A stretch of DNA of 64,000 nt, taken from assembly GCA_018268465.1 (NCBI GenBank), contig JAFDWN010000007.1, positions 272,258 through 336,257 of the forward strand, given 5' to 3'. The stretch comes from Actinomycetota bacterium (lineage in GTDB: Bacteria > Actinomycetota > Actinomycetes > Mycobacteriales > Mycobacteriaceae). The translations under genes and the position numbers were made by a program. Below the pieces are notes generated by a model. The model did no database searches. It worked only from the letters and a program-made list of their open reading frames with translations, and had not been told where the DNA came from. Below, in pieces: positions 19,124 through 26,665 of the stretch. Position 1 is the first letter of the stretch, and each line of letters begins with the position of its first letter.

Positions 19124-19149
19124 TGGTGACCGCCTCCGCGGTTCAATAT

Positions 19150-19170
19150 TGGACCAGTTCGGTAGAGTTT
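19150..19170. promoter_or_regulatory. Putative IclR operator, copy 1
   Basis: A 21-bp element of form TGGACCnnnTnGGTAnAnTTT, 27 bp before the DUF1214 start. A second copy in the same orientation begins 101 bp away, beside the divergent iclR start. GGACC and GGTA form a partial inverted repeat. Regulation by the adjacent IclR protein is inferred. Confidence 0.5.
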
Positions 19171-19182
19171 ACCGTCCGAGAT

Positions 19183-19196
19183 TAGAACGTGTTCTA
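19183..19196. promoter_or_regulatory. KstR-type operator upstream of the DUF1214 operon
   Basis: Close to a perfect palindrome and a full match to TnnAACnnGTTnnA. It lies in the 153-bp divergent gap between the DUF1214 operon and iclR, between the two putative IclR boxes. This is the strongest KstR-like site in the window. Confidence 0.88.
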
Positions 19197-19250
19197 GTCC
19201 TGCGTCAACGGCCGCGCGGCGTGCGACGTTCCCCGACAGCGGTTCATATA

Positions 19251-19271
19251 TGGACCGTCTTGGTACATTTT
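19251..19271. promoter_or_regulatory. Putative IclR operator, copy 2
   Basis: Second copy of the TGGACCnnnTnGGTAnAnTTT element, ending 5 bp before the preferred iclR start. Binding here would block translation-initiation or promoter sequences of iclR, consistent with autoregulation. This is inferred from position. Confidence 0.5.
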
Positions 19272-19276
19272 GCACC

Positions 19277-20185
19277 ATGGTGTCGAGGGACTCGCCCGGG
19301 CGCGCTTCACCGCCGACGCAGCGGGTGGTGGCAGTACTGGAATTCCTCTCGCGGTATCCCCACGAGCGGTTCGGGTTGTCCGACCTCGCCCGCCGTGTCG
19401 GTTTGACCAAACCCACCTGCCTCGGAATCGCGACGACTCTGACCGAGGCCGGATACCTCGTCCGCGACGCCGGCGACAAGACCTACCGCCTCGGCCCGGC
19501 GTTGATCACGCTGGGACATGCCGCACAAGAGTCCATGCGCATCAGTCCGGCTGCGCGCGAACAACTCCGGCGACTCTCGTCGGCGCACGCCACCACCGCG
19601 GCGCTCTCCGCGGTGGTCGACGACCGCATCACAGTGCTGGAACTCGTCGCGCCGCCGTCGACGGCGGCCCCGGTGGAAGTCGGCCAGAGTTACCCGTTCG
19701 CGCCGCCGGTGGGTTTGATGTTCGTCCTGTGGGACGACGACGCGGTGCGCGGCTGGCTGGCCAAGGAACCGACAATTCCGCTGCGGACCGACGACGAGCG
19801 GCTTGCCAGGGTGATTGCCGAGTGCCGGGCGGACGGGTACCTGGTGGAGCGCCAGACCGCCGCGGGCCGCCGCCTGTACGCCCTGATGGCAGGCATGTCC
19901 AACACGTTGCCCCACGAACTACGGGCCCTCCTCGGGGAGATGGTCTCCGATATCGGTGAGCGTGTGTACCTGCGCGGTGAGAACAACGGCGACACTCGCC
20001 AACGCCATGACATCAGCGTGATCTCCGCGCCGGTCTTCGACCACCACCAGCGGCAGGCGATGGTCGCCTCACTGCATGTCGGCCGTACGCTCAGCGCGGC
20101 CGAGATCGCCCGCTGGGCCCGCGCGCTGGTGTCGACGGCCAATACACTCACCGCCCAGTTGGGCGGGCGCGCGCCTGCGTGGTGA
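19277..20185 (+). CDS. IclR-family transcriptional regulator
   Basis: A 302-aa IclR regulator. The N-terminal winged HTH is TQRVVAVLEFLSRYP, FGLSDLARRVGLTKPTCLGIATTL and TYRLGPALITLG. The effector domain holds DDRITVLELVAPP and VGQSYPFAPPVGLMFVLWDDD. The ATG at 19277 is given as start; an in-frame ATG at 19250 is possible, and neither has a clear ribosome binding site. It is divergent from the Rv3531c-like operon across a gap carrying a KstR-type operator and two copies of a 21-bp element, so it may modulate that operon together with KstR. The M. tuberculosis cluster has no IclR gene at this point. Confidence 0.88.
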   Translation: MVSRDSPGRASPPTQRVVAVLEFLSRYPHERFGLSDLARRVGLTKPTCLGIATTLTEAGYLVRDAGDKTYRLGPALITLGHAAQESMRISPAAREQLRRLSSAHATTAALSAVVDDRITVLELVAPPSTAAPVEVGQSYPFAPPVGLMFVLWDDDAVRGWLAKEPTIPLRTDDERLARVIAECRADGYLVERQTAAGRRLYALMAGMSNTLPHELRALLGEMVSDIGERVYLRGENNGDTRQRHDISVISAPVFDHHQRQAMVASLHVGRTLSAAEIARWARALVSTANTLTAQLGGRAPAW

Positions 20186-20205
20186 GCCCGGGTGGGCGTC
20201 CCGCG

Positions 20206-22305
20206 TCAGCCGACGCAGGCAAGCGCGAAGGGCAGGACTGCAGGCGCGCCTGCCCGGCGCAGCAGCCGTGCGGCCATCGTCAGCGTCCATCCGCTGTCGG
20301 CAAGATCGTCGACGAGCAGTATCGGGCCCGCCACCGCGCCGACCAGTGCCGGATCCGGCGGCTCCCATGAATCCTGTAATGCGGCAACACGGTACGCGGA
20401 GTTGGCGGCGACGACAGGTCGTCGCCGCGCCCCGTAGCGCAGCGTTCCCAGATCGGTGAGGCGCCCCAGTTCGGCCAGCCGGGTGCGGGTCGAGCCGATC
20501 AGGACGGGGTGGGTGGCCGAATCCAACGACATCACCGCGGCCGGCCGGACGTCCCAATTCCAGGCGGCGAGGACGTCGACCGCGGCGCGCACCACGTCGT
20601 CGGTGACCTCAAGGTCCGGTCCGGACAACAGGCGTCGCAACCGTGCGCCCCAGCCCAGGTCGGTCAGACGTCCGATCGCACGTCCCGGTGCCGGTCCGTC
20701 CCCAATGCGGCCCGACAGGTCGACACCGAGTGTGCGCAGTCCCGTGGGCCATTGCTTACGCGGGGCGATCTCGACCCCGGGGCGCATCAACCGTTGCCGG
20801 GTGGCCTCCGCGGCGGCCGTGTCGACGTCGGCGGTGTAGCGCGGTGTCGTGCAGTTGTCGCAGCGGCCGCACCGGTCGCCGTCGGCCAGGTCGGGATCGT
20901 CGAGTTGTCTGCGCAGAAAGGCCATCCGGCATTCGGCGCTGTCCTGGTAATCGAGCATGGCCTGTTGTTCGCGGTCGCGCGCCTGCTCGAGGGTCCGGTA
21001 GCGCTCTTCGTCGTAGCGCCAGGGCTGGCCGGTGCCGATCCAGCCACCCTTGACCCGGCGTACCGCCCCGTCGACGTCGAGCACCTTGAGGACCATCTCC
21101 AGGCGGCTGCGATTGAGGTCGACGAGCGGCTCAAGTGCCTGCACCGACTGCGGGCGTTGCGGGTCGAGCACCCCGATCACGTTGCGCACCAACGCTTCCG
21201 ACGGGAAGGCAACGGATGCGAAATATCGCCAGACGTCACGGTCTTCACGTCCCGGCAGCAGCACCACCTCTGCGTTCGCGGTGGACCGGCCCGCGCGTCC
21301 GACCTGCTGGTAGTAGGCGATCGGTGAGGACGGCGCGCCCAGGTGAACGACGAATCCCAGATCCGGTTTGTCGAATCCCATGCCCAGCGCCGAGGTGGCG
21401 ACGAGGGCCTTCACCCGGTTGGCGATCAGGTCCGACTCGAGCTGTTCGCGTTCGGCGGTTTCGGTCGACCCCGTATACGCGCCGACGGGAAACCCCTGTG
21501 CACGCAAGTCGGCGGCGACGTCCTGGGCCTGCGCGACGGTCAGGGTGTAGATGATGCCCGAACCGGGCAGCGAATCCAGATGCGCACCGATCCACGCCAA
21601 CCGTTGCGCGGGATTGCCGGCCTTGACCACCGACAGCCGCAGCGACTCCCGGTCCAATCCGCCGCGCAGGACGACGGTGTCCGCTCCGCCGACCCCCAGT
21701 TGGCTGGCGACGTCGGCGACCACCCGATCGTTGGCCGTCGCCGTTGTCGCGAGGACCGGGATATCCGTGCCCAGTTCGGCGATCAGCGTGCGGATGCGCC
21801 GGTAGTCCGGCCGGAAATCGTGGCCCCAGTCGGAGACACAGTGGGCCTCGTCAATCACCACGAGGCCCGCGTCGCCGGCCAGCGCGGGCAGCACATCGTC
21901 GCGAAAGTCCGGATTGTTCAGGCGCTCCGGGCTGACCAGGAGCACGTCGAGCGCACCGGCCGAGACGCGCTGGTGGATCTCGTTCCAGTCGGTGACATTG
22001 CTGGAGTTGATGGTCGCGGCCCGGACCCCGGCGCGCTCTGCCGCGGCGACCTGATTGCGCATCAGCGCGAGCAACGGGGAGATGATCACCGCCGGGCCGT
22101 AGCCCGCCGCGCGCAACAGTTTCGCAGCGATGAAGTACACCGCCGACTTTCCCCATCCGGTCCGTTGCACGACCAATGTCCTGCGCCGGTGCACGACAAG
22201 CGCCTCGATGGCGGTCCACTGGTCACCGCGCAGCTCGGCGTCCGGACCTGCCAGCTGAGCCAACAGCGCCTGCGCCTGCTCGCGGGTAGTGGTGAGGGTC
22301 GTCAT
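20206..22305 (-). CDS. RecQ-family DNA helicase with C-terminal phosphoribosyltransferase-like segment
   Basis: A 699-aa superfamily 2 helicase. Walker A is QRTGWGKSAVYF, motif II is VIDEAHCVSDWGHDFRPDY, motif VI is QQVGRAGRS, and a RecQ-type zinc cluster appears in CRMAFLRRQL plus CGRCDNC. The last 50 residues contain ILLVDDLADSGWTL, which matches the phosphoribosyl-pyrophosphate-binding loop of phosphoribosyltransferases. It should unwind DNA 3' to 5' in recombination or repair; the role of the tail is unknown. The ATG at 22305 is preferred over an upstream GTG at 22341. It has no functional link to the sterol genes around it and is convergent with iclR. Confidence 0.88.
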   Translation of the reverse strand: MTTLTTTREQAQALLAQLAGPDAELRGDQWTAIEALVVHRRRTLVVQRTGWGKSAVYFIAAKLLRAAGYGPAVIISPLLALMRNQVAAAERAGVRAATINSSNVTDWNEIHQRVSAGALDVLLVSPERLNNPDFRDDVLPALAGDAGLVVIDEAHCVSDWGHDFRPDYRRIRTLIAELGTDIPVLATTATANDRVVADVASQLGVGGADTVVLRGGLDRESLRLSVVKAGNPAQRLAWIGAHLDSLPGSGIIYTLTVAQAQDVAADLRAQGFPVGAYTGSTETAEREQLESDLIANRVKALVATSALGMGFDKPDLGFVVHLGAPSSPIAYYQQVGRAGRSTANAEVVLLPGREDRDVWRYFASVAFPSEALVRNVIGVLDPQRPQSVQALEPLVDLNRSRLEMVLKVLDVDGAVRRVKGGWIGTGQPWRYDEERYRTLEQARDREQQAMLDYQDSAECRMAFLRRQLDDPDLADGDRCGRCDNCTTPRYTADVDTAAAEATRQRLMRPGVEIAPRKQWPTGLRTLGVDLSGRIGDGPAPGRAIGRLTDLGWGARLRRLLSGPDLEVTDDVVRAAVDVLAAWNWDVRPAAVMSLDSATHPVLIGSTRTRLAELGRLTDLGTLRYGARRRPVVAANSAYRVAALQDSWEPPDPALVGAVAGPILLVDDLADSGWTLTMAARLLRRAGAPAVLPFALACVG

Positions 22306-22400
22306 GTGGCCATCGTGCCCGGCCCCTATGACAGCTGCCACGGGCGGGTGCCAAACACCCTGCCGTCCGGCGAGGCCGGTGGCGGCGGCCGTCGCCCCAG

Positions 22401-23768
22401 GTGGGAGGAAAATCCGGGAACGGAAAAATATCGCTCTCGGTGCGACGTGACCTCGACAGCTTGGCGACGAGCCTGCGGATTCACGACGTGGTCCACGGGC
22501 CGTACTACGTTGCGGGCCACCTCTGGGGCAGCATGGTCGGGACTGATCTCGTTGCCCTGCGGGCGTTGTCGGCCCTGTCGGTGGCTGTTGCGACCGCCCT
22601 GATGGTGGTGTTGGGGTCCATGCTGTTGGGCCTGCGCTTCGGTATCTACGCCGCGCTGGTGTTCACCACTCTGCCGCGGATGATGTGGGCGGCCACCGAG
22701 GCACGCTCGTCGGCACTGGTGACCGCCGCCGTGATCGCCGCGACCACGGCGTTCCTGGCGGCACTGCGCCGGGATTCGCGGTGCCTGTGGGTGCTCTACG
22801 GATTGCTGCTCGTCATATCCGTCCATGTGTTCGAGTTCGCCGCATTGTGTTTCATGGCCCTGCCGGTCGTCGTGGCAGCCGCGCGACCGCCGCGGCGCGC
22901 GGTGATTCGATTCGGGTTGACGACCACAACGGCGGCGTTGGTGTGCGTCCCGTTCCTGCTTCAGACGGTGCGCCAATCCGACACCGTCAACTGGATCGCC
23001 CAGGGCTTCACGGTGCACGGCGCGCTGAAGGCGATTGGGACCAGTCAGTTCCTGTCACCAGACGGCGTGCCGCGCCGGGATGCGCTCGACGCGATGGTGT
23101 GGCTGATCGCGATCGCAGGCATTGTCCTGGCGGGGTGGCGGGCGCGCACGGATCCGGATGCCCGAGTGGCTGTTTCGTTGGCTACCGCCTGGTTGATCCT
23201 GCCGACGGCCGTGCTGTTGGGCTATTCGGTGCTCGTCACACCGGTGTTCGAACAGCGTTATCTGGCCTCGTCCGCGCCTGCCCTGGCATTGGCCGTCGCA
23301 CTGGCCGTGTTCTATGTGCCGGCTCCGCGGAACGTGGCGGTGGGCCCGATACTGCTGGTGCTGGTGATGCTGCTATCCGTCGGTGCCTGGACCCACTACC
23401 ACGCCGTCTACGCGAAGTCGGGCTGGATACAGACGGCGCAAGCCGTCGCGGCGATCAAGCAACCGGGCGACGTCGTCGTGGCGGCGGGCCCGCTGGAGGC
23501 GAACGCGGCCGCGGTGATGCCGGCGGAGTTCTCCGGTCTCCCCGTCATCAATGTCACCGTGCCGTACTACGCCGACAACACCCCACTGGGCCAGGTGTCG
23601 ACGCTCCGCGACAACCCTGGTCTCCTCGATGGTCACAGGAGAGTCTGGTATCTGGCCGAGAACGGGATCGACGACGCCGATGCCGCAGTGTTCGCGCACG
23701 AGGGATTCACCGAGCGCGAGCGTATCGAGCAGTACCGGCTCGGGGCGATTCTCTACGAACGCGGTTAG
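22401..23768 (+). pseudogene. N-terminally truncated GT-C-type membrane glycosyltransferase
   Basis: The 455-aa reading frame resembles polytopic GT-C mannosyltransferase-like proteins (about ten hydrophobic segments). The similarity begins at RRDLDSLATSLRIHDVVHGPYYV, which in such proteins normally follows the first transmembrane helix and the acidic catalytic loop. Both of those are missing, and only 60-95 bp separate this frame from the helicase start, so they are not encoded nearby. The first dozen residues (MGGKSGNGKISL) look like non-native leader sequence from a GTG. It is probably a decayed gene, although a shortened functional protein cannot be excluded. The remainder is open, with EQRYLASSAPALALAVALAV near the end. 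Confidence 0.65.
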
Positions 23769-23795
23769 GCGCCAAACGTATCGGGCGCCGGCCAC

Positions 23796-24866
23796 TTACG
23801 ACCGGTTCGATACGGCGTGACCCGCGTCCTGCTCGCGTTTGATCTCCAACGCGATGTCGATCAGCTGATCCTCCTGACCGCCGACGAGTTTGCGCTGGCC
23901 CGCGCGGTGCAACAACTGGTGGGCGGGCACCCCGTAGCGCTCGGACTGGCGGATGGCGTGCTTGAGAAAACTGGAATACACACCGGAGTAGCCCATGATC
24001 AGGGCATTGCGGTCGAGGAGGCATTCGGCGGGCATGGCTGGGGCGACGATCTCTTCGGCGGCATCGGCGATGTCGAAGAAGTCGATCCCGGTTTTGACAC
24101 CGATCTTGTCGAAGACTCCGATCAGCGCCTCGACCGGGGCATTGCCCGCCCCCGCCCCGAACCGCCGGCACGACCCGTCGATCTGCTTGGCGCCCGCCCG
24201 AACCGCTGCGACCGAATTGGCGACGCCCAGGCCGAGATTCTCGTGGCCGTGGAAGCCGACCTGGGCATCCGAACCCAACTCGGCGACGAGGGCGGAGACG
24301 CGGTCGGCCACACCTTCCAGAACCAGGGCGCCGGCGGAGTCCACGACGTAGACGCACTGGCAGCCGGCATCAGCCATGATCCTGGCCTGCTGGGCCAGCT
24401 TCTCCGGCGAGACCGTGTGCGCCATCATCAGGAACCCGACCGTCTCCAGTCCCAGATCGCGGCACAGCCCGAAATGCTGGATGGCGACGTCGGCCTCGGT
24501 GCAGTGGGTGGCGATGCGGCAGATCCCCCCGCCGTTGTCCTGGGCTTCTTTGATGTCGTCCTTGGTGCCGAGGCCGGGCAGCATCAGGAACGCGATTTTG
24601 GCGTTCTCGACGGTGTCCGCGGCGAGTCTGATCAGCTCCTGTTCGGGAGTGCGGGAGAACCCGTAGTTGAAACTGGAGCCGCCGAGGCCGTCGCCGTGGG
24701 TCACCTCGATGACCGGCACACCCGCCGCGTCGAGCGCGGCGACGATGGCGTGCACCTCGTCGGCGGTGAACTGGTGGCGCTTGTGGTGCGACCCGTCGCG
24801 CAGGCTGGTGTCGGTGATGCGCACGTCCCAGAGGTCGCTGGTGAATATCTCGCCGCCGGCGGTCAT
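23796..24866 (-). CDS. hsaF: 4-hydroxy-2-oxovalerate aldolase HsaF
   Basis: A 356-aa class II pyruvate aldolase (DmpG/BphI family). It splits 4-hydroxy-2-oxo acids from steroid A/B-ring meta cleavage into pyruvate and an aldehyde passed to HsaG. The active-site start [20 protein letters not shown] holds the conserved Arg, Asp and His; [16 protein letters not shown] carries the metal-binding His pair; [16 protein letters not shown] follows. The ATG overlaps the hsaG stop (ATGA), as expected for subunits of one aldolase-dehydrogenase complex. The M. tuberculosis equivalent by order is Rv3534c. Confidence 0.95.
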   Translation of the reverse strand: MTAGGEIFTSDLWDVRITDTSLRDGSHHKRHQFTADEVHAIVAALDAAGVPVIEVTHGDGLGGSSFNYGFSRTPEQELIRLAADTVENAKIAFLMLPGLGTKDDIKEAQDNGGGICRIATHCTEADVAIQHFGLCRDLGLETVGFLMMAHTVSPEKLAQQARIMADAGCQCVYVVDSAGALVLEGVADRVSALVAELGSDAQVGFHGHENLGLGVANSVAAVRAGAKQIDGSCRRFGAGAGNAPVEALIGVFDKIGVKTGIDFFDIADAAEEIVAPAMPAECLLDRNALIMGYSGVYSSFLKHAIRQSERYGVPAHQLLHRAGQRKLVGGQEDQLIDIALEIKREQDAGHAVSNRS

Positions 24867-25792
24867 CGGACTGCTTCCTCCCTCGAGCTCAGCGTTTCCT
24901 TCGCGATCTCTTCGCCGACCTTGGTGGCCGCGGCGGTCATGATGTCCAGATTGCCCGCGTACGGCGGGAGGTAGTCGCCTGCGCCCTCGACCTCGATGAA
25001 GGTCGTCACGACCGCCTGCCCACCCGAGTTGAGCGACGGCTCGTCGAATTGAGGCTCGTTGAGCAAGCGGTAACCCGGCACGTACGTCTGCACCTCCGCG
25101 ACGACATCGTGGATCGAGCGGGTGATGGCGTCGTGGTCAGCGTCGTCGGGAATTGCGCAGAAGACGGTGTCGCGCATGATCATCGGCGGTTCCGCCGGGT
25201 TGAGGACGATGATCGCCTTGCCCTTGCGGGCGCCGCCGATCGTCTCGACACCCTTGCTGGTGGTTTTGGTGAACTCGTCGATATTGGCGCGGGTGCCCGG
25301 CCCGGCCGACACCGACGAGACGGAGGCGACGATCTCGGCGTAGGGGACTCCCCCGTCGTCGGCCACCGCGCGGCTGACGGCGTGGACGATCGGGATGGTC
25401 GCCTGCCCGCCGCAGGTGACCATGTTGACGTTGGGGGCATCGAGGTGTGCGCGTAGATTGGCCGGCGGGATGACTCCGGGGCCTACCGCTGCGGGAGTCA
25501 GGTCGATCGCCCGGATTCCGGCGTCGGCATATCGGGGCGCCGCCACCCGGTGCACGTAGGCGCTGGTGGCCTCGAAGACCAGGTCGGGTTTGTCCGATTG
25601 CGCGAGGAGCCAGTCCACACCTTCGTGGCTCGTTTCCAGACCCAGCTTGCGTGCGCGCGCCAAACCTTCGCTGTCCGGGTCGATCCCGACCATCCACCGA
25701 GGCTCCAGCCAGTCCGATCGCAGCAGTTTGTACAGCAGGTCGGTGCAGATGTTGCCGGATCCGACGATGGCAACAGAGGCCTTTCGAGCCAT
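24863..25792 (-). CDS. hsaG: Acylating aldehyde dehydrogenase HsaG
   Basis: A 309-aa CoA-acylating aldehyde dehydrogenase (DmpF/BphJ family). It converts the propionaldehyde or acetaldehyde released by HsaF to the acyl-CoA with NAD. The N-terminal Rossmann motif is [17 protein letters not shown]; the catalytic Cys lies in [30 protein letters not shown] follows. It starts 15 bp after the hsaE stop and overlaps hsaF by 4 bp. The product propionyl-CoA links sterol and propane metabolism in this window. The M. tuberculosis equivalent is Rv3535c. Confidence 0.95.
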   Translation of the reverse strand: MARKASVAIVGSGNICTDLLYKLLRSDWLEPRWMVGIDPDSEGLARARKLGLETSHEGVDWLLAQSDKPDLVFEATSAYVHRVAAPRYADAGIRAIDLTPAAVGPGVIPPANLRAHLDAPNVNMVTCGGQATIPIVHAVSRAVADDGGVPYAEIVASVSSVSAGPGTRANIDEFTKTTSKGVETIGGARKGKAIIVLNPAEPPMIMRDTVFCAIPDDADHDAITRSIHDVVAEVQTYVPGYRLLNEPQFDEPSLNSGGQAVVTTFIEVEGAGDYLPPYAGNLDIMTAAATKVGEEIAKETLSSREEAVR

Positions 25793-25807
25793 TCCTCGCT
25801 CCTCGGG

Positions 25808-26593
25808 TTACTCGAACGAAAGGTGTACGACGCCCAGGCCGGCGAAGTCGGCGACGAAGTCGTCACCGGGACGGGCGTCGATGGCTTTGGTGCACGATCC
25901 CGGCAGCACGATGTCACCGGCCTTCAACCGCACCCCGAAACTGTCGACCTTGCGGGCCAGCCAGGCGACGGCGGTCACCGGGTTGCCCAGCACGGCGTCG
26001 CTGCGGCCGCTGGCGACCCCTTCGCCGTTGCGGGTCAGCACGGCGTCGATGGACGTGATGTCGATGTCCTTCGGCGAGACCCGCGCCTCGCCCAGCACCC
26101 AGCCCGCCGACGAGGCGTTGTCGGCAATCGTGTCGCAGAGCTTGATCTTCCAGTCGGTGATTCTGGTGTCGATGAGCTCGATGGCGGGCGCGAAGGCGGC
26201 CGTGGCCGCGATGACGTCGTCCTCGGTGCAGCCGGCGCCGGGCAGGTCGTCGGCGAGCACGAATCCGACCTCGACCTCCACCCGGGGGTACAGGTAGTTC
26301 GCGGATGGGACCGGAACATTCTCGTACACCTGCATCCCGTCGAGCAGGTGTCCATAGTCCGGTTCGTCCACACCCATCATCATCTGCATGGCTTCGGACG
26401 AAAGGCCAACCTTGTGTCCCACCACGCGGGCACCCTCGGCAACACGCTGGCGGATGTTGATCAGCTGGATCTCGTAGGCGTCGACGACATCGATGTCCGG
26501 ATACGTAGTGGTCAGCGGGGCGATCGGGGCGCGCGCGCGTTCGGCTTGGGCGAGGTCGGCGGCAATTACTTCACGCACGTCACCAGTGAGCAT
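25808..26593 (-). CDS. hsaE: 2-hydroxypentadienoate hydratase HsaE
   Basis: A 261-aa member of the 2-oxopent-4-enoate hydratase/fumarylacetoacetate hydrolase-like family. It hydrates the 2-hydroxydienoate released by HsaD to the HsaF substrate. Typical segments are GARVVGHKVGLSSEAMQ, VEVEVGFVLADDLP with metal-ligand Glu residues, and AIELIDTRITDW. The ATG at 26593 has a GAGGGG ribosome binding site. It heads the leftward operon hsaE-hsaG-hsaF and shares a 72-bp divergent promoter region, with a KstR-type operator, with kstD. The M. tuberculosis equivalent is Rv3536c. Confidence 0.95.
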   Translation of the reverse strand: MLTGDVREVIAADLAQAERARAPIAPLTTTYPDIDVVDAYEIQLINIRQRVAEGARVVGHKVGLSSEAMQMMMGVDEPDYGHLLDGMQVYENVPVPSANYLYPRVEVEVGFVLADDLPGAGCTEDDVIAATAAFAPAIELIDTRITDWKIKLCDTIADNASSAGWVLGEARVSPKDIDITSIDAVLTRNGEGVASGRSDAVLGNPVTAVAWLARKVDSFGVRLKAGDIVLPGSCTKAIDARPGDDFVADFAGLGVVHLSFE

Positions 26594-26650
26594 TTTGCGA
26601 AGTCCCCTCGTTTGTTCGACCGGGGCAGTTGTGGCTCCGCCGGCCAATTC

Positions 26651-26664
26651 TATAACGTGTTCTA
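26651..26664. promoter_or_regulatory. KstR-type operator between hsaE and kstD
   Basis: A full match to TnnAACnnGTTnnA that ends one base before the kstD ATG and lies 57 bp upstream of hsaE. A repressor here would control both divergent units. The closeness to the ATG suggests a very short or leaderless kstD transcript. Confidence 0.85.
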
Positions 26665-26665
26665 C

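Noticed and set aside
20173..20220. 8-bp inverted repeat between iclR and recQ as a terminator
   Set aside because: The stem is short, the 32-nt loop is long, and it overlaps both coding ends.
25550..26665. 372-codon N-terminal extension of the kstD frame
   Set aside because: It is antisense to hsaG and hsaE and would bury the KstR-type operator in coding sequence; KstD homology begins at the ATG at 26666.
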